Below, one piece after another: positions 10,953-19,156 of a stretch of DNA of 64,000 nucleotides. The notes beneath the pieces are model-generated. The model searched no databases and was not told the DNA's origin. It saw only the letters and a program-made list of their open reading frames with translations. Source of the DNA: UBA830 sp038146925. Its GTDB lineage: Bacteria > Pseudomonadota > Alphaproteobacteria > MPNO01 > UBA830. How positions within the stretch are numbered: position 1 is the first letter of the stretch; the number at the start of each line of letters is the position of its first letter. A program made the position numbers and the translations under genes. Location: positions 62,001-126,000 of the forward strand of contig JAYQSP010000011.1 of NCBI GenBank assembly GCA_038146925.1. Direction: 5' to 3'.

Positions 10953-11843
10953 CTAGATGTCGGGTACTTCAATTCCATTCTGGCGGCACGCGGCGACCAG
11001 TGTGTTGCGAAGCAGGCAGGCGATGGTCATCGGACCGACCCCGCCCGGTACCGGCGTGATGGCGCCCGCGTGTTTTACGGCCTCGTCGAATTCGACGTCG
11101 CCGACCAGACGCATTTTGCCTTCTTCCTCGGCCGGCACCCGGTTGATGCCGACGTCGATCACCGTGGCGCCCGGCTTGATCCAGTCGCCCCCGATCATCT
11201 GCGGGCGGCCGACGGCGGCGACCAGGATATCGGCCTCGCGGCAGACGCCGGGCAGGTCCCGGGTGCGCGAATGGGCGATGGTGACCGTGCAGTTGGCGTC
11301 GAGCAGCAGCTGCGCCATCGGTTTGCCGACAATGTTGGAGCGCCCCACCACGACCGCGTTCATCCCGGTAAGGTCGCCGAGGCGATCTTCTAGAAGCATG
11401 CGACAGCCCAGCGGCGTGCAGGGCACCATGCCGCCGCGCCCGGTCGCCAGCAGGCCCACATTGCGCAGATGGAATCCGTCGACATCCTTGGCGGGGTCGA
11501 TGGCGTCGATGACCGAATTCGGGTCGATCTGGTCGGGCAGGGGCAGTTGCACCAGGATGCCGTGCACTGCCGGATCGGCGTTCAGCTTGTCGATGGCGGC
11601 CAGCAGGTCGGCCTGGGTCGTATCCGCCGGCAGCGTTTCGCCCAGCGACCGCATGCCGGCCTCGACCGTCTGTTTGTTCTTGTTGCGGACATAGACCTGG
11701 CTTGCCGGGTCTTCGCCGACCAGCACGGCGGCGAGGCCCGGCACGATGCCGTGTTCGGCGGTCAGCTTCGCGGTCTCGACGGCGATCCGTTCCCGCAGCC
11801 CCGCGGCGAACGCCTTGCCGTCGATGATATTGTAATTCGCCAT
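10953..11843 (-). CDS. folD: Bifunctional methylenetetrahydrofolate dehydrogenase / methenyl-THF cyclohydrolase
   Basis: This enzyme interconverts 5,10-methylene-THF and 10-formyl-THF, an NADP-dependent step of one-carbon metabolism. The 296-residue protein contains [13 protein letters not shown] with the catalytic lysine, PLPDQID, DVDGFH, the nucleotide-binding [17 protein letters not shown] and the C-terminal [13 protein letters not shown] signature. I chose the ATG at 11,843 (MANYNII) because the frame continues upstream without homology. Only eight bases separate it from the YggT gene. Confidence 0.95.
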   Translation of the reverse strand: MANYNIIDGKAFAAGLRERIAVETAKLTAEHGIVPGLAAVLVGEDPASQVYVRNKNKQTVEAGMRSLGETLPADTTQADLLAAIDKLNADPAVHGILVQLPLPDQIDPNSVIDAIDPAKDVDGFHLRNVGLLATGRGGMVPCTPLGCRMLLEDRLGDLTGMNAVVVGRSNIVGKPMAQLLLDANCTVTIAHSRTRDLPGVCREADILVAAVGRPQMIGGDWIKPGATVIDVGINRVPAEEEGKMRLVGDVEFDEAVKHAGAITPVPGGVGPMTIACLLRNTLVAACRQNGIEVPDI

Positions 11844-11851
11844 TCGAAAAA

Positions 11852-12154
11852 TCAGGTCGCGATCCAGATATAGACCTGGCGCAATACGCCGTCCTTGATG
11901 AAGATCAGCAGCAGAATGGCGATCAGCGGCGAGAAGTCGATCCCGCCGAAATTCGGCAGCATGTTGCGGATCGGCCGCAGGACGGGTTCGGTGATCCGGT
12001 ACAGAAAATCGCCCACCGTATAGACGAACCGGTTGCTGGTGTTGATCACGTTGAATGCGATCAGCCAGCTCAGAATCGCCGATATGATGAAACACCACAT
12101 GTAGAGGTTCACGACGACGTCGAGAAGATTGAAAAGGGTAGCGATCAGCTGCAT
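11852..12154 (-). CDS. YggT family membrane protein
   Basis: This 100-residue protein has two membrane helices around a loop carrying [22 protein letters not shown], the diagnostic YggT motif. YggT proteins are linked to membrane biogenesis, cell shape or osmotic tolerance in different bacteria. The start is placed at the ATG at 12,154 (MQLIATLF); an upstream ATG in frame would add a non-hydrophobic tail. In related genomes a DUF167 gene often lies between yggT and folD; none is here. Confidence 0.85.
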   Translation of the reverse strand: MQLIATLFNLLDVVVNLYMWCFIISAILSWLIAFNVINTSNRFVYTVGDFLYRITEPVLRPIRNMLPNFGGIDFSPLIAILLLIFIKDGVLRQVYIWIAT

Positions 12155-12278
12155 GAAATGGTGCCTGTGAGTGTGAGGCCGCAGGGTAGCGGCGGCCCGA
12201 TTCGCGTGCAAGCGGATCGGCATCGGGTACGCGTTTCTCCTCTGTCCAACAATCTGCGGTCAAATCGTTTCAGATTGC

Positions 12279-12307
12279 TTGACAGGACCCCGCTTCCTAC
12301 ACATTAT
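12279..12307 (+). promoter_or_regulatory. Sigma-70-type promoter for tRNA-Ala
   Basis: TTGACA at 12,279 and CATTAT at 12,302 are separated by 17 bases. The -10 hexamer ends about 33 bases before the mature tRNA start, a fitting distance for a short 5' leader. Confidence 0.7.
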
Positions 12308-12339
12308 CCGCCCGCCCGATCCTCCGGGGTCGGCACCGT

Positions 12340-12415
12340 GGGGCCGTAGCTCAGCTGGGAGAGCGCTGCGTTCGCAATGCAGAGGTCGGGAGTTCGATCC
12401 TCCTCGGCTCCACCA
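12340..12415 (+). tRNA. tRNA-Ala (anticodon CGC)
   Basis: This 76-base gene folds into a full cloverleaf with encoded CCA. The acceptor stem has the G3:U70 wobble that identifies alanine tRNAs. The D arm is GCTC/GAGC, the T loop is TTCGATC, and the anticodon loop TTCGCAA gives anticodon CGC, reading GCG codons. GCG is frequent in the surrounding genes. Confidence 0.95.
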
Positions 12416-12456
12416 ACTCCTCTTGAAACGCCTGCAGGAGCGCCGGGACGGACAGG

Positions 12457-12894
12457 CTAGCCCAGCCCCGCCTTCCACCGGTCGGTCAGCCTGAACACAG
12501 TAAACGCCGCCGACCACGCCATCATCAGCAGGCCGATCAGGGCCTCGAAGCCGCAGATCGTCCGCAGGTAGCCGGTCGGGACGATTTCGCCGTATCCCAG
12601 CGTGGTGTAATTGACCAGCGAGATATAGAGATAGTCCCGCGCGCTGCCGTCGAATGCCCCGTCCAGCGTGCCGAGCTGCAGGATTTCCTGCCCGACATAC
12701 AGCGCGCCGGCGAACACCCACACCTCGATCGAGTGCGCGAGGAAAAGCGTGAACACACCCACCAGCAGCCCGATGCGCACCGGCCAGCGCACCCGGTTCG
12801 CCAGCTTCGACATCAGGGTCATGATCTCGAAATGGATCAGGATGACGATCGCCGACGTCACCGCCGTCAGCAATGTCGCGACAATCATCTGCAT
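12457..12894 (-). CDS. Two-helix potassium channel-like protein
   Basis: This 145-residue membrane protein has a pore loop TTLGYGEIVP, matching the K+ channel selectivity filter (T-x-GYG), placed before the last helix. Two hydrophobic segments precede the pore loop. No RCK/TrkA-N ligand domain is attached, so gating is unknown. It resembles the short Ion_trans_2 proteins of alphaproteobacteria. It is transcribed away from the dioxygenase cluster that starts 38 bases beyond its start. Confidence 0.8.
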   Translation of the reverse strand: MQMIVATLLTAVTSAIVILIHFEIMTLMSKLANRVRWPVRIGLLVGVFTLFLAHSIEVWVFAGALYVGQEILQLGTLDGAFDGSARDYLYISLVNYTTLGYGEIVPTGYLRTICGFEALIGLLMMAWSAAFTVFRLTDRWKAGLG

Positions 12895-12932
12895 AGCCCC
12901 CTAACGTCCCGCTCTCGACAAGTGGACCAATA

Positions 12933-14441
12933 ATGAATAATCCAGAGCCCATGACAAGCGGATCCTTCACCGAACGCCACGGGTTGCGCGACGCGGCGCA
13001 GGCGGCGCTGGCGGACGAGGTGCTGAAACAGGTCGAGGCCGACGGGCTGCAGCTGATCCGCCTTGCGTGGGCGGACCCGCACGGCGCGGCGCGGGCCAAG
13101 GCGGTGACGCCCGATGCGTTCCGGGCGGCCATGGTCGACGGCTATAACATCAATGTCGCGACCTCGACGCTGGATGCGTCGGGTGGGCGCGTGTTCGCGA
13201 GTTTCGTGCCCGGCGGCGGCATGGGGCTGGCCGAAATGACGGGATCGCCCAACCTCGTCATCGTGCCCGACCCGGAAACGTTCCGCGTCCTGCCCTGGGC
13301 GCCCGGCGTGGGCTGGATCCTGTGCGACGAATATTTCCGCGACGGCACGCCGTTTCATTTCTCGACGCGGCATCTGTTGCGCAAGCAGGTCGCGCGGCTG
13401 GCGGACGCCGGCATGCGGCATGTCGTCGGCCTCGAGGTCGAATGGTATCTCGCCCATCTGACGCAGGACCGCCTGACGGCGGAAAACACCGGCGTTCCCG
13501 GCCGCCGCGGCCTTCCGCCTGAAACCGCGCCGCTCGAACCCGGATATTCCTATCACTCGGAAACCAATCTCGACGTGATGCAGCCGATGCTGAGCGCGCT
13601 GGCCGGCGCCTACACGGACATCGGGCTGCCGCTGCGGTCGGTCGAAAACGAATACGGTCCCGGCCAGGTCGAATGCACGTTCACGGCGGACGACGCGATG
13701 CGCGCGGCCGACAACTACGTTCTGTTCCGCACCGCGACGCGCCAGGTGTGCCGCCGTCAAGGGTATTTCGCGACATTCATGTGCCGCCCGGGACTGGCGG
13801 GGCATTTTTCAAGCGGCTGGCATCTGCACCAGTCGGTCGTCGGCGCGGCAAGCGACGAGAACCTTTTCACGCCGGGTACCGATGCGGATGCCCTGTCGGA
13901 AAAGGGCAGCGCCTTTCTTGCCGGTCTGCTCGACCACACGCTGCCCGCCACCGTGTTCGCGTCCCCCACCGTGAACGGTTTTCGCCGGTTTCAGCCGAAT
14001 TCCCTGGCTCCGAACCGGGCCACCTGGGGGACGGATCATCGCGGTGCCCTGATGCGCGTGATTTCAGCGTCGGGCGATCCGGCTTCGCGGATCGAGAACC
14101 GGGCGGGCGAACCGGCGGCCAATCCGTATCTGTTCATCGCTTCGCAGATCGCGGCGGGGCTCGATGGGATCGAACGCGGACTGTCCCTGGCCCCGCCCGA
14201 CGACGCGCCCTACGAGTCCGACAAGCCGCTGCTGCCGGCGTCGCTGGCGGAGGGGCTGGAGGCGCTGGCGCAGGACGGCTTCTATCGCTCCGTTTTCGGC
14301 GATGTTTTCACGGATTACTATCTCGGCCTGAAAAACGCCGAACTGGATCGCTACCGCCAATATTGCGAAGATGAAGGCATCGGCGAAAACGACGCCGACG
14401 TGACCGGGTGGGAGCAGAACGAATATTACGATTTCTTCTGA
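12933..14441 (+). CDS. Glutamine-synthetase-family ligase (gamma-glutamylamide synthetase-like)
   Basis: This 502-residue protein has the GS catalytic domain. Metal ligands lie in GLEVEWYL and ENEYGPGQVECTF, the histidine loop is SSGWHLHQSV, and the glutamate/ammonia site is RIENRAGEPAANPYLF. The family ligates ammonia or an amine to glutamate using ATP. Placed directly before a Rieske dioxygenase alpha and beta pair, it recalls TdnQ/AtdA1, which make gamma-glutamylanilide for aniline dioxygenase. I infer that it activates an aromatic or other amine; the substrate is unproven. PuuA-like polyamine ligases are the alternative. Confidence 0.8.
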   Translation: MNNPEPMTSGSFTERHGLRDAAQAALADEVLKQVEADGLQLIRLAWADPHGAARAKAVTPDAFRAAMVDGYNINVATSTLDASGGRVFASFVPGGGMGLAEMTGSPNLVIVPDPETFRVLPWAPGVGWILCDEYFRDGTPFHFSTRHLLRKQVARLADAGMRHVVGLEVEWYLAHLTQDRLTAENTGVPGRRGLPPETAPLEPGYSYHSETNLDVMQPMLSALAGAYTDIGLPLRSVENEYGPGQVECTFTADDAMRAADNYVLFRTATRQVCRRQGYFATFMCRPGLAGHFSSGWHLHQSVVGAASDENLFTPGTDADALSEKGSAFLAGLLDHTLPATVFASPTVNGFRRFQPNSLAPNRATWGTDHRGALMRVISASGDPASRIENRAGEPAANPYLFIASQIAAGLDGIERGLSLAPPDDAPYESDKPLLPASLAEGLEALAQDGFYRSVFGDVFTDYYLGLKNAELDRYRQYCEDEGIGENDADVTGWEQNEYYDFF

Positions 14442-14480
14442 TCCCCGCGGCACCGCCGGAAACCGCGAGGACCGCGTGAC

Positions 14481-15848
14481 ATGGACGGACTGACACCGAC
14501 ACCCGACAGCCGCCTCGACGGCTACGATTTCGACTACCTGATCCAGGAGGATCGGGTTCATCGCCATATCTATACGGAGGAGCCGATTTTCCGCGCCGAG
14601 ATGACGCGCGTCTTCGGCGCCGTCTGGGTGTATCTCGGCCATGAAAGCGAAATTCCGGACAACGACGATTTCGTCCAGACCTGGCTGGGCCTGCGGCCGA
14701 TCATCCTGGTCCGCGATTCCGACGGGAATATCCGCGCGCTCTACAATCGGTGCACCCATCGCGGGTCCACCGTCTGCCGCCGACAATCAGGATCGGCAAA
14801 GGCGTTCCAGTGTCCGTATCACGGCTGGACATTTCGCAACAACGGCGAAATCACCGGCGTCCCCTGGCCGGAAGGCTATGCCGACGATTTTTCCGATTCC
14901 AAGTTCAACCTGGCGCAGGTGCCGCGGGTCGATTCCTACAAGGGCTTCGTTTTCGGCACGCTGAACATGGCGGCGCCGTCGCTGATGGACTATCTCGGCC
15001 CCGTCGCAAAACCGCTCGCCGAATGGGTCGACCGGCATCCCGGCGGGAAGGTCGCGCTCTGCAATGCGAACCGTCTCAAGCTGCACGGCAACTGGAAGCT
15101 GGTCTACGACAATTCGGCGGACGGCTATCATGTCGTCTTTTCGCACCGCTCGCTGCTGGCCATGGAGAACCGCCTGTCCGAGGAGGGCGACAAGGGCATG
15201 GCTTTCTACAAGGAAAGCCCCGATACGGCGCCCATGTACGTCTACTATTTCGGCAACGGCCATCACTTCAAGGACAAGCGCGGCAATGTGGAACGCGACA
15301 AGCCCGGCGCGCTGTGGGAGATAGAGGGCGTCGCGCCGGGGATGGAATATTTCGAGGACAAGCTGCGCCGCGAACATCCCGGCCGCGCGGACGAATTCCT
15401 CGATCTCGCCGCGTCCGAGCCGATGAACATCAATGTGTTTCCCAATCTGCACATCCTCGGCAACCACATCCAGGTCGTGCGGCCGATTTCGGTGACCGAA
15501 ACCGACACCACCTGGTGGGGCACGGCGGTGGTCGACGACGAGGGGGTGCTGGACGGGGCGGTCGACGATATCAACGCCATCCGGATGCGGACACAGGAAG
15601 GCTTTCCCAATTTCGGCGAAGTCGACGACCTGATGAATTTCGAACAGATCCAGGTCGGGCTGCAGGCGGAAGAGGACGAATGGGCCTATACCCATCGCGG
15701 CCTGGGACTTCCGGACAGGTTTTCGGTCGACGAAGCCGGCACGATCAAGGGACCGGCGACGGACGAGGTTTTCCTGCGCGAATACTTCAGGGAATATCGC
15801 CGCCTGATGACGACGCGTCCCGATATCCAGATCGCGCGGGAGGTGTGA
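14481..15848 (+). CDS. Rieske-type ring-hydroxylating dioxygenase, alpha subunit
   Basis: This 455-residue protein holds the Rieske [2Fe-2S] ligands Cys91, His93, Cys111 and His114 (CTHRG and CPYHGW). The mononuclear iron site includes Asp214, His217 and His222 (DGYHVVFSH). Such enzymes add both atoms of O2 to aromatic substrates, with electrons from a reductase and sometimes a ferredoxin. Neither electron-transfer gene is adjacent. The gene follows the GS-like ligase by 39 bases and precedes the beta subunit by seven, so the three probably form one operon. Confidence 0.92.
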   Translation: MDGLTPTPDSRLDGYDFDYLIQEDRVHRHIYTEEPIFRAEMTRVFGAVWVYLGHESEIPDNDDFVQTWLGLRPIILVRDSDGNIRALYNRCTHRGSTVCRRQSGSAKAFQCPYHGWTFRNNGEITGVPWPEGYADDFSDSKFNLAQVPRVDSYKGFVFGTLNMAAPSLMDYLGPVAKPLAEWVDRHPGGKVALCNANRLKLHGNWKLVYDNSADGYHVVFSHRSLLAMENRLSEEGDKGMAFYKESPDTAPMYVYYFGNGHHFKDKRGNVERDKPGALWEIEGVAPGMEYFEDKLRREHPGRADEFLDLAASEPMNINVFPNLHILGNHIQVVRPISVTETDTTWWGTAVVDDEGVLDGAVDDINAIRMRTQEGFPNFGEVDDLMNFEQIQVGLQAEEDEWAYTHRGLGLPDRFSVDEAGTIKGPATDEVFLREYFREYRRLMTTRPDIQIAREV

Positions 15849-15855
15849 TCCGGTC

Positions 15856-16437
15856 ATGAACGCGAACCCGGCCCGGACGTCTTACTATGTTGACGATGAT
15901 TTCTACGCGGACCTGACGGCCGCGTTTTCGGATTGGCAGTCGGAGGAGGCGGAGATCGCCGATCCGGCCCGGCGCGATGAATTCCGCCGCCTGCTGGAGC
16001 GCGAGGCGCGCCTGCTGGAACAGGACCGCCACGCCGACTGGCTGGCCATGTACGCGCCGGAATGCCTGTACTGGGTACCCGCGTCGGCGGATGGCGGCGA
16101 CCCGAAACGGGAGGTCGCGATCGCCTTCGACGACCGGCGCCGGCTCGAGGACCGGGTGTACCGGCTGGGCACCGACTATGCCTGGTCGCAGCAGCCGCCG
16201 TCGCGCACCAGCCGGATCGTGTCCAACGTCGCCGCCTTCGAAACTGCCGACGATGCGGTCGTCATGATCCGGTCGAATTTTCTGATCACCGAATTCCAGG
16301 CGGGGGATTACCGGACATGGGCCGGCTGGGCAGGGCACCGTCTGCGGCGGAACGGCGATGGATGGGAAATCCTGGTCAAGCAGGTCAACCTGATCAATTA
16401 CGACCAGAACCTCCGCAATCCGAGCATCACGCTTTAG
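15856..16437 (+). CDS. Ring-hydroxylating dioxygenase, beta subunit
   Basis: This 193-residue SnoaL-like cone-fold subunit has LLEREARLLEQDRHADWLAM near residue 50, then YAPECLYWVPA, the R-TSRIVSNV section and the closing RRNGDGWEILVKQVNLINYD typical of dioxygenase small subunits. It pairs with the alpha subunit just upstream to make an (alpha-beta)3 enzyme and mainly has a structural role. A strong hairpin terminator follows the stop. Confidence 0.9.
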   Translation: MNANPARTSYYVDDDFYADLTAAFSDWQSEEAEIADPARRDEFRRLLEREARLLEQDRHADWLAMYAPECLYWVPASADGGDPKREVAIAFDDRRRLEDRVYRLGTDYAWSQQPPSRTSRIVSNVAAFETADDAVVMIRSNFLITEFQAGDYRTWAGWAGHRLRRNGDGWEILVKQVNLINYDQNLRNPSITL

Positions 16438-16465
16438 CCGGTCTTTTCAGCGAAGATCGGGAATG

Positions 16466-16494
16466 AAAAAAGGCGGCTCACCGAGCCGCCTTTC
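16466..16494. terminator. Bidirectional rho-independent terminator
   Basis: An eight-base-pair stem (GGCGGCTC / GAGCCGCC, 16,472-16,479 with 16,483-16,490) has a three-base loop, with an A run on the left and T-rich bases on the right. It lies between the converging dioxygenase and peroxiredoxin genes and can serve both. Confidence 0.85.
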
Positions 16495-16515
16495 TCATGT
16501 TTTCTTTTCCGTCCT

Positions 16516-16968
16516 TCAGGACATGCCGTCCAGATCGCCGATGACCTGGCCGGGATGATCCGCCGGCGTCACCTCGTCATAGGCGGCGGCGACTGTTCCG
16601 TCCGGCCCGATCAGCACGGATTTGCGCGGCGAGCGCGGGCTGTCCGGTTCCGAAACGCCGAAGGCGACGGAAACAGCGCCGTCCTCGTCGCTGAGGAGGT
16701 CGTAGGGGAAAGAGAATTTGTCGCGAAACGCGCCATTGTCCGCCGGGCTGTCGTAGGAAACGCCGACGATGGATGCGTTGCGGTCTTCGAAGTCCTGGAT
16801 TCGATCACGGAACCCGTTGCCTTCGATGGTTCAGCCGGGTGTGTCGGCTTTGGGATACCACCAGAGCAGGACGTAGCGACCGGCGAAGTCGTCTTTTTTC
16901 ACCGTCTTACCGTCCTGGTTCGGGAGGCTGAAATCCGGCGCTTCCGCGCCGGAGGCAATTAAGGCCAT
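16516..16968 (-). CDS. Peroxiredoxin (Bcp/PrxQ type), probable selenoprotein with in-frame UGA at codon 46
   Basis: The frame is open from ATG 16,968 to TGA 16,518 apart from one internal TGA at 16,833-16,831. The product, 150 residues counting the UGA, matches Bcp/PrxQ throughout: PDFSLPNQDG, FAGRYVLLWWYPKADTPG, then the UGA, then T, GNGFRDRIQDF and SVLIGPDGTV. The UGA stands exactly where the peroxidatic Cys of the TPGCT motif belongs. The resolving Cys five residues on is Asn, so it would be a 1-Sec enzyme. A hairpin suited to bacterial SECIS lies just downstream. A ribosome site GGAG precedes the ATG by eight bases. A point mutation or base error is the alternative. Confidence 0.8.
16797..16830 (-). 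promoter_or_regulatory. Candidate bacterial SECIS element
   Basis: Immediately 3' of the UGA on the minus strand, GGGUUC (16,815-16,810) pairs with GAAUCC (16,802-16,797) to form a six-base-pair stem. It encloses the loop CGUGAUC, with G as its second base. The loop begins 21 bases after the UGA. Published bacterial SECIS models ask for a small loop with a G among its first two bases and a UGA-to-loop distance of about 16-37 bases, and this one fits. Confidence 0.65.
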
Positions 16969-17043
16969 TCAGGTTGCTCCATTCGATGTATCGTACCGGA
17001 GAAGTATATCATCTGGTGACCGACTCCGACATAGCGGCATAAA

Positions 17044-17073
17044 AAAACCCGGCGCGGGGCGCCGGGTTTTTAA
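17044..17073 (-). terminator. Rho-independent terminator of the zinc-ribbon gene
   Basis: CCCGGCGC (17,048-17,055) pairs with GCGCCGGG (17,059-17,066) around a GGG loop. On the minus strand the stem is followed by seven T. It lies 17 bases after the zinc-ribbon stop; the A/T flanks on both sides would allow use in either direction. Confidence 0.85.
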
Positions 17074-17089
17074 CTTATCGATCGGTAGA

Positions 17090-17269
17090 TCAGACGAAAT
17101 CGGGCTCGCTGCGTTTGCGGCAGCGCAGGCACAGGCGGTTGTGCCAGCCTTCGCTCGCGAATTTCTCGCCGCACGACATGCAGGGTCGCTCGGTGGGTAC
17201 ATCGCTCACCGCGCGATGGTCCATCACCAGTTCTTCAGCTTCCAGCGAGCTTGTGTTCGATTCGCTCAT
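17090..17269 (-). CDS. Small zinc-ribbon protein (59 residues)
   Basis: The frame runs from ATG 17,269 to TGA 17,090. The C-terminal half has two Cys pairs, RPCMSCGEKF and RLCLRCRKR, separated by 15 residues, so it should bind one Zn2+. The N-terminus is acidic and probably flexible. I recognise no named family; similar short CxxC-CxxC proteins occur in alphaproteobacteria without known role. It has its own terminator and a leader of up to 280 bases that is rich in hairpins, which suggests regulated expression. Confidence 0.7.
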   Translation of the reverse strand: MSESNTSSLEAEELVMDHRAVSDVPTERPCMSCGEKFASEGWHNRLCLRCRKRSEPDFV

Positions 17270-17676
17270 CTAATGGCTCCCTCTTCGTAATTGATTACGA
17301 CGTAATCGTCAGTTGTCCCAACCACCGTTGCGGTGGCACCAATTTTTACGCTCTTCGGCGATTTGCCTCCCGCAAACCCGCTTTTTGAAAGCACTTTTCC
17401 GTGAGGTAGCCCTTCCGGATACCTCCGTGCCGGCGGTTATTACGGTTTGATTACTTCCCCATCCTTGCCTGCGCGAGCGGAAACGGACTTCCCGCCCGGA
17501 AGGGGGCCGCGTCGGGTGTTATGCCCCGATTTCGTCGATCCCCAATACTTAGTATTCTAACATATTCCGTCGGGAAATGGGTAATGAATCCGTCATCTCG
17601 AGGGCATTTTCCGCGTATGCAACGGAGCGTGCGGAATCGCGCGGATTCTGCGCGATTCCGCCTTGGCCCGGGCTAA
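17270..17676 (-). other. Gene-free stretch with several hairpins (possible structured leader or small RNA)
   Basis: No plausible gene is seen. On the minus strand, between a palindrome AATACTTAGTATT (17,544-17,556) and the zinc-ribbon start, there are consecutive inverted repeats. These are CTTCC/GGAAG near 17,490, GAGGTA/TACCTC at 17,403-17,425, CCACCG/CGGTGG near 17,323-17,337 and GATTAC/GTAATC near 17,291-17,305. TAGAAT next to the palindrome could be a -10 box for minus-strand transcription. I do not recognise a known RNA family. Confidence 0.35.
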
Positions 17677-18099
17677 TCAGAAAGATTGGCTTCCCGGAAT
17701 GGCGGCGATCGCCGCGGTCGCGACCTCGCGATCCTGTTCTCCCGTGCCCGATCCGACGCCCACTCCGCCGATACAGTGGCCGTCAACGATGATGGGCAGG
17801 CCGCCCGGCAGATTGATGCGCTGTCCGTCCGTGCCAAGAGCCAGCTTGATGTCGACGCCTTCCATGAGCCCGCCCGAAGGGTCGCCGTAGCAGGCCGCCG
17901 TGCGGGCCTTGCGCAGCGACGTTTCCAGCGACATGTGAAAGGCGCCGTCCATGCGGACGAACGCCAGAAGGTTGCCGCCGTTGTCGACCACCGAGATGCA
18001 TTGCGGCTGACCCATATCGGCCGCTTTGGCGATACCAGCGTTCAGCGCGGCAAGCGCCCCTTCATGCGTGAGTTTCAGAAACTGCGCCGTTTCGGCCAT
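17677..18099 (-). CDS. GlcG/HbpS family protein (DUF336)
   Basis: This 140-residue protein starts AQFLKLTHEGALAALNAG and has CISVVDNGGNLLAFVRMDGA, then SLRKARTA and the glycine-rich LPIIVDGHCIGGVGVGSGTG, the standard GlcG/HbpS pattern. HbpS binds haem in Streptomyces, and GlcG is of unknown role in glycolate operons. No partner gene is adjacent here, so the ligand remains open. No signal peptide is seen; it is probably cytoplasmic. Confidence 0.85.
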   Translation of the reverse strand: MAETAQFLKLTHEGALAALNAGIAKAADMGQPQCISVVDNGGNLLAFVRMDGAFHMSLETSLRKARTAACYGDPSGGLMEGVDIKLALGTDGQRINLPGGLPIIVDGHCIGGVGVGSGTGEQDREVATAAIAAIPGSQSF

Positions 18100-18216
18100 G
18101 ACCTTTTCCCTCTGAATTCGAATAGACCGCAGTTTTTCAGGTCACGCGCCGGCACGCAACCACCCGTGCGAACACGGGTGCGAATTCCGATCAAAACAAG
18201 GGAGAAAATATCCGGA

Positions 18217-18921
18217 TCAGGCCTTGCGACGACGGGAAAACGCGCGACCCGCCATCAGGAGGCCGCCGATCACCAGCGACGGCGTCAACGCGGGCTCGGG
18301 TATGTCCGTGGTCGGTTTGAACCCGCTTTCAAGCACCGAGTTGAAGCTCGAATTCTGGCCGCCGGCGGCATGGGTAATCGTCGCGACGGTGGTCAGGGAG
18401 TAGAGACCGGTCAGCGCCTCGGCGCCGACATCGACGAACACGAAACCGCCGGTCAGGGCGCCGGAATCGAAGAGCGCTATATCCCGCGCGAAACCGGTGT
18501 TGGCGGCGGAGGCGAAATGTTCGAACTGGACCGTATCCGCGGTGACGCCGCCGATTTCCGTCGAGAAGTTGACGGTCGGTCCGCCGGACAAAAAATCGGT
18601 TTCGGTAAACTCGATCGTCAGGATGCCGCCCGCGGCGCCAGTGACATCAATGGAATTCAAATCCAGAACCGGATCGGTCGGGCTGCCGAGCAGCGGTTTT
18701 GTGATCCCTGTCGTGACGTTGACGCTGAAATCGCCGATTGCGCCGTTGAAGACCACGACGCCGGCCAGGGGATTGATATCGCCTGCGCCGCCATCGGTGA
18801 CGGTCACCGTGTTAATACCGTCGGAAAGCCGGAGCTGGGGCACCGCATGCGCCGGAACGGACACTGCGGAGGCCGCAAGGGCCGCCAGTCCGATCAGCAG
18901 ATGTTTCTTTATGCGGTTCAT
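18217..18921 (-). CDS. PEP-CTERM-like secreted protein
   Basis: This 234-residue protein has an N-terminal signal peptide (MNRIKKHLLIGLAALAASAV, probable cleavage after AHA). A beta-rich Gly/Thr body follows, then a C-terminal sorting signal: DIPEPA, a hydrophobic helix and a basic RRRKA end. PEP-CTERM tails are cut by exosortase during export and are tied to extracellular polysaccharide. No exosortase gene lies in this window. The body resembles no enzyme I know. Confidence 0.75.
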   Translation of the reverse strand: MNRIKKHLLIGLAALAASAVSVPAHAVPQLRLSDGINTVTVTDGGAGDINPLAGVVVFNGAIGDFSVNVTTGITKPLLGSPTDPVLDLNSIDVTGAAGGILTIEFTETDFLSGGPTVNFSTEIGGVTADTVQFEHFASAANTGFARDIALFDSGALTGGFVFVDVGAEALTGLYSLTTVATITHAAGGQNSSFNSVLESGFKPTTDIPEPALTPSLVIGGLLMAGRAFSRRRKA

Positions 18922-19156
18922 GTCGATCTCTTCGAAACACGTCGGAAAAACTAAACTTGTTACGCGAGACTCAAACTACTGCCATGGTTAATGCAATTAT
19001 CGTGCCAGATTCGATGAATCCGGGTATTTCAATAGGTTATGGTGCTGCCGGACTCCCGTGGCGTTAACCATTGTAAAAAATTCCGACAGGGATCCCATGC
19101 ATTCCAAATGCGCTCGACAGTCCGGGAATCCCCTGAGTTCCAGGGCTTTCAGCGGA
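18922..19156. other. Intergenic gap between two minus-strand genes
   Basis: About 235 bases separate the PEP-CTERM gene start from the MFS gene stop, and the composition is somewhat richer in A and T than the genes. I see no gene or clear terminator. The promoter of the PEP-CTERM gene should lie here. Confidence 0.5.

Noticed and set aside
17270..17560. Possible RNase P RNA, 6S RNA or tmRNA
   Set aside because: I looked for the conserved GAAAGUCCG/ACAGA motifs of rnpB, the tmRNA tag region and a 6S-like long bulged helix and saw none.
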